The notes beneath the pieces are model-generated. The model was not told where the DNA came from. It made no database searches and saw nothing but the letters and a program-made list of their open reading frames with translations. Made by a program: the position numbers and the translations under genes. From Chloroflexota bacterium (GTDB lineage Bacteria; Chloroflexota; UBA11872; UBA12225), in the NCBI GenBank assembly GCA_016199265.1, contig JACQGX010000404.1, forward strand, positions 1 to 36,282: 36,282 nucleotides of DNA. The letters are read 5' to 3'. Position 1 is the first letter of the stretch. The number at the start of each line of letters is the position of its first letter. Below are positions 15,228 to 24,398 of the stretch, piece after piece.

Positions 15228-16219
15228 TCAATACCGAGGAAGCCCGCCTCCAGTCGGCCATGTGTACGTGATTCCTGCGTCCCTACCTCCTTCGCCCACG
15301 GACGCGTGCTCGGGATCGCCGTAGAGGTTCGTGGTCTCCCACGGGTCGGCGATCATGTCGTACAGCTCGCCGATGTCGGGGCCGGCGTCCGCCACCTCGG
15401 GGAGCAGCTCACGCTGGTAGTGGACGAATGACCATCGCTCGGTACGGACGCGCTTCGTCCACACGTTCTCGGTAAAGGCCGCATCCCGTTGTCTTCAAGA
15501 CGGTCATCGGCGTTGGGCGGGAGCGTCAGACGTTCTTCAGGGTAGATGTCCCAGAACTCCTGGCTGGGCGTCGACACCTGGTGCGGCCGGGGAATGCTCA
15601 CCCACAGGAAGAAGGGACGGTCTCTGGGCCGTGTCTGGAGGAAGTGGATGGCCTGCGCCGCCGTCCAGTGGTCGACGCCACGCTCGTACGGGAGGCGCGA
15701 GGGACGCGCGTCGAGGCTCTGGCCCCGGCCGCCGACGGCGGCCCACTCCGGCAGCAGGTCGTCGTCGCGGTCGACCAGCAACCCGGCGCAGCGCAGGTAT
15801 TCGCCGTAATCGCTCGTGCGAAACGGATCGCCGTAAGGGTACGCTTCGCGACGGTAGTCGAGGTGAGGCTCCAACCAGCCACCGGGGCAATGCAGCTTGC
15901 CGACGGCGCCAGTCACGTAGCCGTGGGCACGGAAGTGGGCGAACGCGGGCGGGAGCCACGCTGCGTTGGGGCCGGACAGGCCGAAGTAGCCGTGGTTGTG
16001 CGGGTACAGACCGGTCAGCCACGAGATGCGCGACGGCGTGCAGATGGGGTTCTGCACGTACGCGCGGGTGAAGCGCGTGCCGCTCGCTGCGAGCACATCG
16101 AGCCGCGGCGTCTTCGCCTCGGGATGGCCTTCCACGCCCAGACAGCGGGCGTTGAATTGGTCGGCCATGAGCAGGACGATGTTCTTGGCGCGCGTTCCCT
16201 CGCTCAGAGTGGTGCTCAT
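15228..16219 (-). pseudogene. Arylsulfatase-type gene with internal deletion and frameshift
   Basis: The N-terminal 250 codons are a good sulfatase: NIVLLMADQFNARCLG with metal Asp, the formylglycine motif ICTPSRISWLTG (Cys60), GAVGKLHCPGG and FFLWVSIPRPHQ. Near 15485 the frame is lost. In another frame the DNA continues with WTKRVRTERWSFVHYQREL and LYDMIADPWETTNLYGDPE, the C-terminal end of the same family, which normally lies about 100-150 residues later. An internal segment is therefore deleted at the junction and the tail is out of frame. The tail itself ends abruptly near 15290. The gene is not expected to give an active enzyme. Confidence 0.8.
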
Positions 16220-16226
16220 GATGGTG

Positions 16227-16403
16227 CTACGCTCCTCCTTCGATCACGAGCGCCGCGTGGATGTCGAGGCGCGGCACGCGGACGGTCACGATGCCGTCGT
16301 TCCACGTCCAGGCGCGCTCCGCGAACACGTGTGCATCACCATCGAGGACAAACACGCCGCCGGGCAACTCCAGGATGCTGCACGCTCGCGGCCGGGCTAC
16401 ATG
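16227..16403 (-). pseudogene. C-terminal remnant of a glycosidase-like gene
   Basis: About 58 codons ending at 16227 read LDGDAHVFAERAWTWNDGIV and TVRVPRLDIHAALVIEGGA, the kind of final beta-sandwich found at the end of alpha-fucosidase/beta-galactosidase-type enzymes. There is no matching catalytic domain upstream; the sulfatase remnant at 16397-17005 abuts it. It lies 8 bases before the start of the other sulfatase gene, so it was once the preceding gene of an operon. Confidence 0.55.
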
Positions 16404-17005
16404 TGCCCGAGTTGCCAGTCCAGGAGACGCTCGCGCAGGGATGAAATGACAGTCACGTACTCGGCGCGACCGTACCGGTTGTGGAGCTCCCACGGATCAG
16501 CGGGCAGGTGGTAGAGCTCCTGCACCTCGCGGCCAGGGGTATGGACGTACTTCCACTCCGGCGTCCGGATCATTACCGACAGCTCGGTCTGCCGGCCGCT
16601 GGCCGGCGGCCCATTGGGCACGTTGTTGCCGCGGATAGGGTCTAGCACCGAATCCCGAGAGTGGGCGCCGACTTCCGAGAAGGCGACGTCAAACCCCGGC
16701 ACGTCGTACTCATGGCCCTTCCGGTAGCCGGCATCGCGCAAGAGGTCCTGTACCATCACCTCACGCGCCGGTAGACGGTGCGAGTTATGGTGTACGCCCG
16801 TCGCCTGCGGATAGCGGCCGGTCAGGAAGGCGGCGCGCGACGGGACACAGAACGGGTGGTTCACGTAGAAACGCTCGCAGAGCACACCACGTGACGCCAG
16901 GGCGTCGAGGTGTGGCGACTGCGTGTCTGGGTTGCCATACGCGGGCAAACTGGGCGCCTTCTGCTGATCGGCCATCAAGAAGATGATGTTCGGGCGAGCT
17001 GCCAT
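16397..17005 (-). pseudogene. Second sulfatase with in-frame internal deletion
   Basis: The 202-codon frame begins like a sulfatase (NIIFLMADQQKAPSLPAYGN, HPFCVPSRAAFLTG with Cys53 as formylglycine site, LLRDAGYRKG) and then jumps near residue 97 to a C-terminal end (FSEVGAHSRDSVLDPIRG, RTPEWKYVHTPGREVQELYH, DPWELHNRYGR). Intact family members are 450-500 residues, so more than half is missing although the frame is kept. The substrate-binding and second metal-binding parts are gone. It could still be translated but not as an active sulfatase. Confidence 0.78.
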
Positions 17006-17111
17006 GACGTCTCCATTGCTGGGATCTCGTACGCATTCGCATTCCGGTATGGTTGACAGCGCTCAGGAGAGACGCTGCGTGCGCCGACTCCAGCAAGAGG
17101 ATGGTCGAAAC

Positions 17112-17309
17112 GTGGCTGAGGTTCGGCCGGTTGGCGCGTCCGCCAAGGCGGCCCACCAGGGGAGCAAGAGCCGCCGCGCCCCGACAGAAGCAGATCGGGA
17201 GGCGTTTCTTGCTTCGTTCGGGTCTTGGAAGGGGCTGGTCGACGTCGACCAGCTCAAGCGTGATCCAAAGGCAAGCCGGCAGATGAGCCGGCCTGCCCCG
17301 AAGCTATGA
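17112..17309 (+). CDS. VapB-like antitoxin
   Basis: The proposed 65-residue protein ends with EAFLASFGSWKGLVDVDQLK and SRQMSRPAPKL, the C-terminal pattern of small antitoxins that wrap around a PIN-domain partner. Its stop overlaps the toxin start (ATGA, 17306-17309), the usual arrangement. The GTG at 17112 is chosen because a perfect -35 TTGACA lies at 17053-17058; an in-frame ATG at 17049 would overlap that box. The N-terminal DNA-binding part is short and not clearly recognisable. Confidence 0.5.
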   Translation: MAEVRPVGASAKAAHQGSKSRRAPTEADREAFLASFGSWKGLVDVDQLKRDPKASRQMSRPAPKL

Positions 17310-17530
17310 AGCACTTGGTCGAGAGCGATACGGCCATCGACTGGCTCAACGGCCAGCGCTACGCGCAATCGCTTCTTCGCTCCGTCAGTGCCGATGGCAC
17401 GGAGAAACTTGGCATTAGCCTGGCCACGTATGGCGAGTTGCTGGCCGGCGTGCGCTATGGCCGTGATCCGAAGCGGAGCGAGCAAGCGATTCGTCAGTTT
17501 CTACGGTTGGCGGAGAATCTGCCCGTCACA
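17306..17530 (+). pseudogene. Truncated VapC-like PIN-domain toxin
   Basis: The first 74 codons match VapC ribonucleases: MKHLVESDTAIDWLNGQ with the first acidic metal ligand, and ISLATYGELLAGVRYGRDP with the conserved Glu. After FLRLAENLPVT the similarity ends; the rest of the PIN domain (further Asp ligands) is missing, although the frame stays open to 17824 in unrelated sequence. The toxin is therefore probably inactive. Confidence 0.7.
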
Positions 17531-17999
17531 CACGGTCGTAGCTCGCTCGCTTCGACCTGGCCCGCCACGACTGCCATCCTTTCTTCGCCGTCGTCGGGCT
17601 CGAGGGCGAACCGCGCAAATGCCGACGCCGATCCCGACGAAGCCGAACACCGGGAAGCCGTCGCCCGGCGTGACCCCCTGATGGCTCTCGCGTACCGCCA
17701 GGTGGACCTGGCGGTACGTGCCCGTAACCTCGCCGTCGCAGCAGGGACCGCCGTTCGACTCGGTCCAGAGCGCCCGGCCATCGTCATGCTGCCAGAGTCG
17801 GGGCATCAGGTCCGGCCGGGATGAGGAGGCGATACAGACAATGACCCGGTGGTATGGACAGGACGCCTATGGCAGGAATGCACATCAGCACGGCGTCCAC
17901 TGGGATGGCCAGCGTGTCCACCCACGCTAACCCGCCCGTCTTCATAGAGCCGGTACTGCCAGGTCAATGCCGCTGCCGTCGTGCGGGAGCACCGATCGT
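17531..17999. other. Degraded sequence between the toxin remnant and the SDR gene
   Basis: Both strands show short protein-like stretches, for example PRLWQHDDGRALWTESNGG and LTWQYRLYEDGRVS on the minus strand, in different frames. They look like pieces of one or two decayed minus-strand genes, but I cannot name a family. Confidence 0.4.
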
Positions 18000-18767
18000 C
18001 TACTGCTCTTGGTAGTTCCACGTCAACCCGCCGTCGACGAAATAGGTCGCACCAGTGATGTAGTCGGCCTCCGAAGAAGCGAGGAATGCGGCCAGACCGG
18101 CAACATCCCCAGGCGTGCCCAGGCGGCCCAGCGGGATCTGCTGCAGCAGCGCACCCAGCTTGGCCGAGTCGTGCAAGAGGGCAGCGTTGATCGGCGTCTC
18201 GATGGCTCCCGGCGCGATCGCGTTGACTGTGATCCCCAGCGGCGCTAACTCGATGGCGAGCGTGCGCGTCAGCATCCGGATGCCGCCCTTGCTCGCGCAA
18301 TAGGCGGCGAAGTGCGGAAAGGGCAGCTCCTCGTGTACCGAGCTGATCGTGATGACCTTGCCCGGCCGGGCGACTGCCCGCAAGTGTTGCACGAACGCCT
18401 GCGTCGCAAAAAAGACGCCCTTGAGGTTCACGCCCAACACACGGTCGTAATCCTCCTCGGCGACATCCCAGAATGGGGCATTCTTCTCGATCCCGGCGTT
18501 GTTGACGAGGATGTCGAGCCGGCCGCAGCGGCCGACCGCCTCCTCGACCAACCGCCGGACTTCGGCGACCCGCGAGACATCGGCTTCGACGGCAAACCCA
18601 CGTGCTCCCGTGCCCTCCACCTCGGCGACCGCGGCCAGGGCGCTCTCGGGCGAGCCGACGAAGTCGACCACGACGTCGGCGCCCTCCTGCGCCAGGCGCA
18701 CGGCGATGGCGCGACCAATCCCTTGGCTGGCCCCGGTGACCAATGCCACTTTGCCCTTGAGTCTCAT
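18000..18767 (-). CDS. Short-chain dehydrogenase/reductase (glucose 1-dehydrogenase type)
   Basis: The 255-residue protein has the classical SDR features: VALVTGASQGIGRAIAVRLA (NAD(P)-binding TGxxxGIG), LDILVNNAGIEK (NNAG), ITISSVHE (Ser), AAYCASKGGIRMLTRTLAIE (Tyr-x-x-x-Lys) and the ending ITGATYFVDGGLTWNYQEQ, typical of glucose 1-dehydrogenase/3-oxoacyl-reductase-like members. The ATG at 18767 has GGAGGTG about 10 bases upstream. It lies among carbohydrate genes, so a sugar or polyol is a likely substrate, but the sequence does not fix it. Confidence 0.88.
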   Translation of the reverse strand: MRLKGKVALVTGASQGIGRAIAVRLAQEGADVVVDFVGSPESALAAVAEVEGTGARGFAVEADVSRVAEVRRLVEEAVGRCGRLDILVNNAGIEKNAPFWDVAEEDYDRVLGVNLKGVFFATQAFVQHLRAVARPGKVITISSVHEELPFPHFAAYCASKGGIRMLTRTLAIELAPLGITVNAIAPGAIETPINAALLHDSAKLGALLQQIPLGRLGTPGDVAGLAAFLASSEADYITGATYFVDGGLTWNYQEQ

Positions 18768-18904
18768 ATTCGGATCACACCTCCACTCATATCTCACGAG
18801 TTCCTTGGATCGTGTTTTTCTCCAGGGCCGCGACTTCGTGGACTCCTGTCAAACTACGCCTCGACGTGCGACACCGCACGACGTACGTGCGCGACGAGCT
18901 GGTC

Positions 18905-19027
18905 GACGGGCAGGCACGCGGTGTCGATCCTGCCGCCAGCCTCCTCGCCACCGCGCTCTTGGGCGGCGCGCTGGGAGCGCTCATTGGCTCGCTCGCCGGC
19001 CTGCCGACCCCTGCGCCTCGTGCATAG
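18905..19027 (+). pseudogene. Partial copy of the small glycine-zipper membrane gene
   Basis: This stretch reads QARGVDPAASLLATALLGG, then [16 protein letters not shown], closely matching the last 40 codons of the intact small gene at 22283-22579 (QARSVDPSAMLLAASLLGGA). DNA similarity runs on past the stop. The 5' part is missing. It lies antisense to, and partly overlaps, the last 13-15 codons of the GH63-type gene, so both share the same bases. Confidence 0.65.
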
Positions 19028-21752
19028 CCGAGCGTCGTGCGCCGTGCTCTTGGAGGAGATTGGCGACGAGCGCCGTCCAGCCGGTCTGGTGGCTGGCGCC
19101 CAGCCCCTGGCCGGTGTCGCCGTGGAAGTACTCGTGAAAGAGGACGCGATCGCGGAAGTGGGGGTCGTGCTGGAGGACGTCGTGTTGGCCGTTGAACGGG
19201 CGACGTCCATCTTCGCCCCGCAAGAACAGCCGGGTCAGCCGGCCGCACAGCTCGTCCGCGATCTGATCGAGTGTCAGATACTGTCCGGAGCCGGTGGGGC
19301 ATTCCACGAGGAAGTCGTCGCTGTAGTACTGGTGGAACCGGCGCAGCGCCTCGATCAATAGATAGTTGATGGGGAGCCACACCGGCCCCCGCCAATTGGA
19401 GTTGCCGCCAAAGAGGCCACTGCGTGATTCGGCCGGCTCGTAGCGCACGGTGTGCTTCGTGCCGTCGAGCCACAGCTCGTAGGGCTGGGCGTCGTGATGC
19501 CGGCTGAGCGAGCGGATGCCGTAGTCGCTCAGGAATTCGTCGGGGTCGAGCGCACGCTTGAGCAGGCGCTTCATGCGGTGCCCGCGAGTCAGCGCCAGCA
19601 ACCGGCGCTCGCCCGCGCCGGGCACGTGCCAGCGCGATACCAATCGCGCCAGATCGGGGCGGTGCTCCAGAAACCACTCGAGGCGCGCCTTGAACTGTGG
19701 CAACTCGTCCAGCAGGTCGGGCTCGATGGTCTCTACCGCCAGCAACGGGATCAAGCCGACCAGCGAGCGCACTTTCAGCCGCCGGTGCGTGCCGTTGGAC
19801 AGGTGCAGCACGTCGTAGAAGAACTCGTCGCCGTCATCCCATAGGGCGATGCCTTCGGCGGCGATGTTGTCCATCGCACGAGCGATGTAGAGAAAGTGCT
19901 CGAAAAACTTGGTGGCGATGTCTTCGTAGACCGAATCCTCGCACGCCAGCTCGAGCGCGATGGTCATCAAGTTGAGGCCATACATCGCCATCCAGGCGGT
20001 GCCGTCGCTCTGTTCGAGCGATCCGCCGTCAGGGAGCATCGCACTGCGGTCGAACACGCCGATGTTGTCGAGCCCCAGGAACCCGCCCTCGAAGATGTTG
20101 TTTCCCTCACGGTCCTTGCGGTTGACCCACCAGGTGAAATTGAGCAGGAGCTTATGGAAGATCCGCTCCAGAAACGCGCGATCCGGCGCGCCGCGCTGCG
20201 CCCGGTCGAGCTGGTAGACGCGCGACGCCGCCCAGGCCAGCACAGGGGGATTGACGTCGCCAAAGTCCCACTCGTAGGCGGGAATCTGCCCGTTGGGGTG
20301 CTGGTACCACTCGCGCCCGAGCAACACCAATTGTTCTTTCGCCAGCTCGGCATCGACGAGCGCCAGCGACACGCAATGAAAGGCGTGGTCCCACGAGGCG
20401 AACCACGGATACTCCCACTTGTCCGGCATCACCAGGACGTCGGCGGTATTGAGCGTGCGCCACTGGGAGTTTCGCCCGGACCGGCGCTTCGGCGGTGGCG
20501 GTGGCTGCGCCGGATCACCTTCGAGCCACTGGTCGACGTCGTAGTAGTAGAACTGTTTGCTCCACAACAGCCCGGCCAGCGCCCGACGCTGCACCCGGCG
20601 CTCGTCCTCGTCGAGTGCCGGGTGGTGAACCGCAGCGTAGAACTCGTCGGCCTCCTTCCGGCGCTGCGCGAAGATGGCGTCGAACCGGGCGAACGGCGTA
20701 TCGTGCTCCCACTCGTCTCCCGCCGCTCCAGTCGCTTTGGCTCTTTCGGTCTCTCCGGTCTCTCCGGTCTCTTTGGCCCTACCAGCCGCGGCGCGCGCGG
20801 TGAGTCGCAGCCGGATGGTCGCTGGTTCACCCGGGCCGATTGTCCGCACGTAGTGCGCCGCGACCTTGGTCCCTGCGGCCGCCGGATTGACCGCCGCCGT
20901 GTCGCCGTGGACGACGTACTGGTGGAAGGCATCCTTGACGTAGGGCACCGGATTGGGGACGCCAAACAGCCGGTGCAGGTTCGTCTCGTTTTCGGCGAAC
21001 AAGAGCGCGGCGGCCCCCTCGCAGGCCAGCACGTAGGTGCCGAGCTCCCGATGCTCGGCCTCGACGACGAGCGTGTCCTGGTCGCCGCACGACTCCGCCC
21101 GGCGGAGCAGGGGGCGGTAGGGAGCGCGACCCCACGACCACGTGTTGCGGTACCATAGCGTGGGGAGCAGGTGCAGCGCGGCCGCGTCGGGACCGCGGTT
21201 GACGGCGGTCATGCGGATCAGGATATCGTCGGGCGCCGCCTTGGCGTACTCGACGAAGACGTCGAAGTAACGGCCCTCGCCAAAGATGCCGGTGTCGATT
21301 ACATCATACTCGGGTTGCCCTCTCGCCCGGCGGCGGTTTTCTTCGACCAGCTCGGCATAGGGAAACGCGCCGTGCGGGTACTTGTAAAGCATCCGCAGGT
21401 ACGAGTGCGTCGGGGTGGAGTCGAGGTAGAAATAGCACTCTTTGACGTCCTCGCCATGGTTGCCCTCGGGACCGGCGAGGCCGAAGAGTCGCTCTTTGAG
21501 AATGGGATCGACGCCGTTCCACAGGGCGAGGGCGAAGCACAGGCGCTGCTGATCGTCGCACAGGCCGGCCAGGCCGTCCTCGTTCCAGCGGTAGGCGCGC
21601 GAGCGGGCGTGGTCGTGGGGCAGATAGTCCCAGGCGCTGCCGTCGGGGCTATAGTCCTCGCGCACCGTGCCCCAGGCGCGCTCAGCCAGGTACGGGCCCC
21701 ACCGGCGCCAGGCCGCGCCGCTGGCCATCAGGCGCCGGTGCTCGCTTGACAT
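18981..21752 (-). CDS. GH63/MGH1-type glucosidase-like glycoside hydrolase
   Basis: The 923-residue protein matches large bacterial GH63-like (MGH1-type) enzymes. The N-terminus has [20 protein letters not shown], then [18 protein letters not shown]; a beta-rich N-domain follows; the catalytic alpha/alpha-barrel carries [72 protein letters not shown] and [19 protein letters not shown]. The likely substrate is a glucosylated or mannosylated small molecule or glycan. The ATG at 21752 has GGGAGG 4-9 bases upstream. [14 protein letters not shown] stretch comes from a 9-base repeat at 20740-20775. The C-terminus overlaps the partial duplicate of the small membrane gene and may have been altered by it. 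Confidence 0.88.
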   Translation of the reverse strand: MSSEHRRLMASGAAWRRWGPYLAERAWGTVREDYSPDGSAWDYLPHDHARSRAYRWNEDGLAGLCDDQQRLCFALALWNGVDPILKERLFGLAGPEGNHGEDVKECYFYLDSTPTHSYLRMLYKYPHGAFPYAELVEENRRRARGQPEYDVIDTGIFGEGRYFDVFVEYAKAAPDDILIRMTAVNRGPDAAALHLLPTLWYRNTWSWGRAPYRPLLRRAESCGDQDTLVVEAEHRELGTYVLACEGAAALLFAENETNLHRLFGVPNPVPYVKDAFHQYVVHGDTAAVNPAAAGTKVAAHYVRTIGPGEPATIRLRLTARAAAGRAKETGETGETERAKATGAAGDEWEHDTPFARFDAIFAQRRKEADEFYAAVHHPALDEDERRVQRRALAGLLWSKQFYYYDVDQWLEGDPAQPPPPPKRRSGRNSQWRTLNTADVLVMPDKWEYPWFASWDHAFHCVSLALVDAELAKEQLVLLGREWYQHPNGQIPAYEWDFGDVNPPVLAWAASRVYQLDRAQRGAPDRAFLERIFHKLLLNFTWWVNRKDREGNNIFEGGFLGLDNIGVFDRSAMLPDGGSLEQSDGTAWMAMYGLNLMTIALELACEDSVYEDIATKFFEHFLYIARAMDNIAAEGIALWDDGDEFFYDVLHLSNGTHRRLKVRSLVGLIPLLAVETIEPDLLDELPQFKARLEWFLEHRPDLARLVSRWHVPGAGERRLLALTRGHRMKRLLKRALDPDEFLSDYGIRSLSRHHDAQPYELWLDGTKHTVRYEPAESRSGLFGGNSNWRGPVWLPINYLLIEALRRFHQYYSDDFLVECPTGSGQYLTLDQIADELCGRLTRLFLRGEDGRRPFNGQHDVLQHDPHFRDRVLFHEYFHGDTGQGLGASHQTGWTALVANLLQEHGARRSAMHEAQGSAGRRASQ

Positions 21753-22282
21753 GTTTCCTCCCATATCGGCTGCCGCGCTCCCGTTTCTTCCTAACACTCC
21801 CGCGCGCCTGATTATTCCTAGACCAAAGGGGGTGTACCCAGTCATTCCGGATGTTTGACGCTCGCCCCTTCGACAAGCTCAGGGCAGGCTTGGCACGTCG
21901 CACTTGGTGCAGGGCCGCGCTCCTCCGGCGCGAGACACACCCTTTGTAGGCCCGACTACTGCCGCTCACACGCGGCCGGCGCATGCTGTGAAGAAGATAG
22001 CGAACGAAAGGCTGTCCCATGCGAATTACGCCCCCGCGCCTACCTTACCTGGCTCGGACGTCCGCCGGCAGGCGATTCCCGGCTGCAAAGGCGCCCACGG
22101 TGGTGCCGCGCTCAGCCGATCATCTGCAGGTAATCGCTGCTACTGATGGCGCGAATCGTCGAGCGTACAATGGAATTAGGAGCCAACGAAGGCTTCGGGG
22201 AGTGGTAACCTATGGAACCCGTTGACATTGTGCAGTCGTCCCCGTCGACGCTGAAGCGACCGACGAGGCGAGAACAGCCAAT
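21753..22282. other. Intergenic region with a dispersed repeat
   Basis: No gene is recognised. It holds a copy of the dispersed repeat (21866-21907) and the divergent promoters of the GH63-type and small membrane genes; a TTGACA box is present at about 22221-22226. Confidence 0.45.
21866..21907 (-). repeat. Dispersed palindromic repeat, copy A
   Basis: On the minus strand it reads CCAAGTGCGACGTGCCAAGC followed by CTGCCCTGAGCTTGTCGAAGGG. The same order with a few changes occurs in the fused permease gene at 34662-34704. The CCCTGAGCTTGTCGAAGGG core is a widespread type of short intergenic repeat in high-GC bacteria. Confidence 0.75.
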
Positions 22283-22579
22283 GTGGCTCGTGCGATCGAC
22301 CTGCCGGCCGCGGGAACCGCGGCTGCTCCCTCCGGCGCGTCGCCCGACATCTGGGCCAACCGCAGCGCCCAAATCGGCGCCGCTCGGGGAATCGCCGTGG
22401 GGTTGGTGGTGGGGGCAACGATTGGCTGGCTGGCGATTGGCATGCCGGAGCCGCTCGCCGGCCAGGCGCGCAGCGTCGATCCGTCCGCTATGCTCCTCGC
22501 CGCCAGCCTCTTGGGCGGCGCGCTTGGAGCGCTCATTGGCTCGCTTGCCGGATTGTCGACCCCCCAGCCTCGTGTGTAG
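22283..22579 (+). CDS. Small glycine-zipper membrane protein
   Basis: From the GTG at 22283 the 98-residue product has two glycine-rich hydrophobic segments, GIAVGLVVGATIGWLAIG (about 36-53) and [20 protein letters not shown] (about 71-90), separated by a polar loop. Such paired glycine zippers occur in small membrane or outer-layer proteins of unknown function. The start is weakly supported (GAGGCGAG is too far upstream). A partial second copy of its 3' half lies at 18905-19027. A hairpin follows the gene. Confidence 0.5.
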   Translation: MARAIDLPAAGTAAAPSGASPDIWANRSAQIGAARGIAVGLVVGATIGWLAIGMPEPLAGQARSVDPSAMLLAASLLGGALGALIGSLAGLSTPQPRV

Positions 22580-22619
22580 ACGAGCGCCGTTCGCCGTGGT
22601 AGGAGGGGATTCGCGCTTT

Positions 22620-22659
22620 TGCAAGCACCCTTACAGCCTCCCCCTCAGGGGTGCTTGCA
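22620..22659. terminator. Hairpin after the small membrane gene
   Basis: TGCAAGCACCC (22620-22630) pairs with GGGTGCTTGCA (22649-22659) over an 18-base loop: an 11-bp perfect stem. There is no downstream T-run, so it may be a rho-dependent end or an mRNA structure before the GH1-like gene. Confidence 0.5.
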
Positions 22660-22707
22660 TGGCGGCGGCCGGCCGGCGGAACAGTGGCGCAACGGTGTGG
22701 GAGTGAG

Positions 22708-24048
22708 ATGATGCGAATGCTCGCGTGGTTACAGGAACTTGGCAGACAGCGCCCGGACGGCGGCGCCGAACGGATGGGCGGTGCCGCCCAGAAGCCGGCC
22801 GATCACCCCATCCCGCAGGCACCGGGCACTCACGCAGGCACCTTCATGTTCGCCACCGGCATCGAGTGCAGCTACCCTGTCGTCCTCGGCCGGGATGGTC
22901 GCCCGCACCGCCAGGACGAACTCGAGAAATGCGACCACTACCGCTACTGGCGCGACGACCTGCGCCTGGTCCGCGAAGACATGCGGCTGACGTACCTCCG
23001 CTACGGCCCGCCGCTGCACCGCGTCTTCCTGGGCCCGGGACGCTACGACTGGGCCTTTACCGACGACGTCCTCGCCGAGATGCACCGGCTGGGTATCGTG
23101 CCCATCGTCGACCTCTGCCACTTCGGCACGCCGGACTGGCTCGGCAACAGCTTCCAGAACCCCGACTTCCCCCGCTACTTGGGCGAGTACGCCCGCGCCT
23201 TTGCCGAGCGCTTTCCGTGGGTGCGCTACTACACGCCGGTCAACGAGATCTACGTCGGTGCCAAGTTCTCCGGCCTGCTCGGCTGGTGGAACGAGCGCCT
23301 GACCACCGAGCGTGGCTTCGTCACCGCTCTCAAGCACATGTGCCTGGCGAGCCTCTACGCCATGGAGCAGATCCTGGCGGTGCGGCCCGACGCCGTGTTC
23401 GTCCAGAGCGAGTCGTCGGAGTACTACCACCAGTCGTGTACTGACGTCGAGGCCGCGCACGTCGCCGATTTCGAGAACCAGCGGCGCTTCCTCGCCCTCG
23501 ACATGCTCTACGCCCACCCGCTGCGCGCCGACATGGAGCGTTTCGTCCGCGAGCAGGGCGTCACCATCGACGAGCTCGACTACTTCATGAACAACCGCCT
23601 CGGCGCGCGGTGCGTCATGGGCAACGACTACTACGTGACCAACGAGCACATGGTCATGCACGACGGCTCGATCCGCGCGCCCGGCGAGGTGTTCGGCTGG
23701 TACCTCGTCACGCGCGAGTACTACGAGCGCTACCACCGCCCGGTGATGCACACCGAAACCAACATGGCCGACGAGTCGGGCGCGACCGACTGGCTGTGGA
23801 AGCAGTGGCACAACGTCCAGTACATGCGCTACCAGGGCGTCCCCGTGCTGGGGTTCACCTGGTTCTCGCTCACCGACCAGGTCGACTGGGACACCGCGCT
23901 GCGGGAGGACAACGGGCACGTCAACGCGCTGGGCCTCTACGACCTCAACCGCACCATCCGCCCGGTCGGGCGCGAGTACCAGGAGCTCATCCGCGAGTTC
24001 CGGACCGTGCCGGTGGTACCCAACGCCCCCTACTTCGGCGTGCCGTGA
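22708..24048 (+). CDS. GH1-like glycoside hydrolase
   Basis: The 446-residue protein is a clan-A (GH1-like, beta-glucosidase/6-phospho-beta-glucosidase-related) TIM-barrel enzyme: FATGIECSYPVVLGRDG, LRLVREDMRLTYLRYGPPLH, PGRYDWAFTDDVLAEMHRLG, PIVDLCHFGTPDWLG, WVRYYTPVNEIYVGAKFSG with acid/base Glu near residue 180, HRPVMHTETNMADESGATDW with the probable nucleophile Glu near 348, and VPVLGFTWFSLTDQVDWDTA. The ATG at 22708 has GGGAGTGAG just upstream. It resembles the truncated gene at 14580. The substrate cannot be read from sequence; the neighbouring GH63-type and SDR genes suggest a saccharide-use cluster. Confidence 0.85.
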   Translation: MMRMLAWLQELGRQRPDGGAERMGGAAQKPADHPIPQAPGTHAGTFMFATGIECSYPVVLGRDGRPHRQDELEKCDHYRYWRDDLRLVREDMRLTYLRYGPPLHRVFLGPGRYDWAFTDDVLAEMHRLGIVPIVDLCHFGTPDWLGNSFQNPDFPRYLGEYARAFAERFPWVRYYTPVNEIYVGAKFSGLLGWWNERLTTERGFVTALKHMCLASLYAMEQILAVRPDAVFVQSESSEYYHQSCTDVEAAHVADFENQRRFLALDMLYAHPLRADMERFVREQGVTIDELDYFMNNRLGARCVMGNDYYVTNEHMVMHDGSIRAPGEVFGWYLVTREYYERYHRPVMHTETNMADESGATDWLWKQWHNVQYMRYQGVPVLGFTWFSLTDQVDWDTALREDNGHVNALGLYDLNRTIRPVGREYQELIREFRTVPVVPNAPYFGVP

Positions 24049-24062
24049 TCGTTGCGCCGCTG

Positions 24063-24398
24063 CTACGTGACCTGGTGCGCGCCAACGCGCGCTGACGGCA
24101 GCCAGAGCCGCAGCGTCCCGTCTTCGCGGCCGATGCCCAGCGCGAGGTAGTCACCGGGAAGCGAGACCGCCGCGAGATTGGTGCTGATCACTCCTCCGGC
24201 ATCCACCTCCCAGGCGACCTCTGCGCCATCCGGCGTGCGCCGGACACCGGCCAATGTCTGGCGCGGCTGATCTGGGAGCGCCAGCTCTGGACGGCCATCG
24301 GCATCGAAGTCGCCGGTGGCGCCCGGGCGCCGGCCGGCCTGCTGCCAGCGTTTGGCGGCCTCGGCAAAGAGCGCCCGGCGCAGGTCTCCCTTAGGCAC
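24063..24398 (-). CDS. Small hypothetical protein with FG-GAP/VCBS-like motif
   Basis: The 111-codon frame starts with GTG at 24398, overlapping the upstream gene by 8 bases. It contains ATGDFDADGRPELALPDQ, like one blade of an FG-GAP/VCBS repeat, and a beta-rich end (GREDGTLRLWLPSARV). One blade cannot form a propeller alone, so it may be the tail of a larger, frameshifted gene: the upstream bases in the same frame (HHILEART) also look protein-like. No function can be named. Confidence 0.45.
   Translation of the reverse strand: MPKGDLRRALFAEAAKRWQQAGRRPGATGDFDADGRPELALPDQPRQTLAGVRRTPDGAEVAWEVDAGGVISTNLAAVSLPGDYLALGIGREDGTLRLWLPSARVGAHQVT

Noticed and set aside
20740-20775. Short tandem repeat (GGTCTCTCC-type) as a regulatory element or CRISPR
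   Set aside because: It is a three- to four-unit 9-base coding repeat giving a [10 protein letters not shown] stretch inside the GH63-type gene; no spacers are present.
22112-22624. Minus-strand frame opposite the small glycine-zipper gene
   Set aside because: Its similarity to the frame at 18787-19677 only reflects the DNA duplication; codon pattern favours the plus-strand reading.
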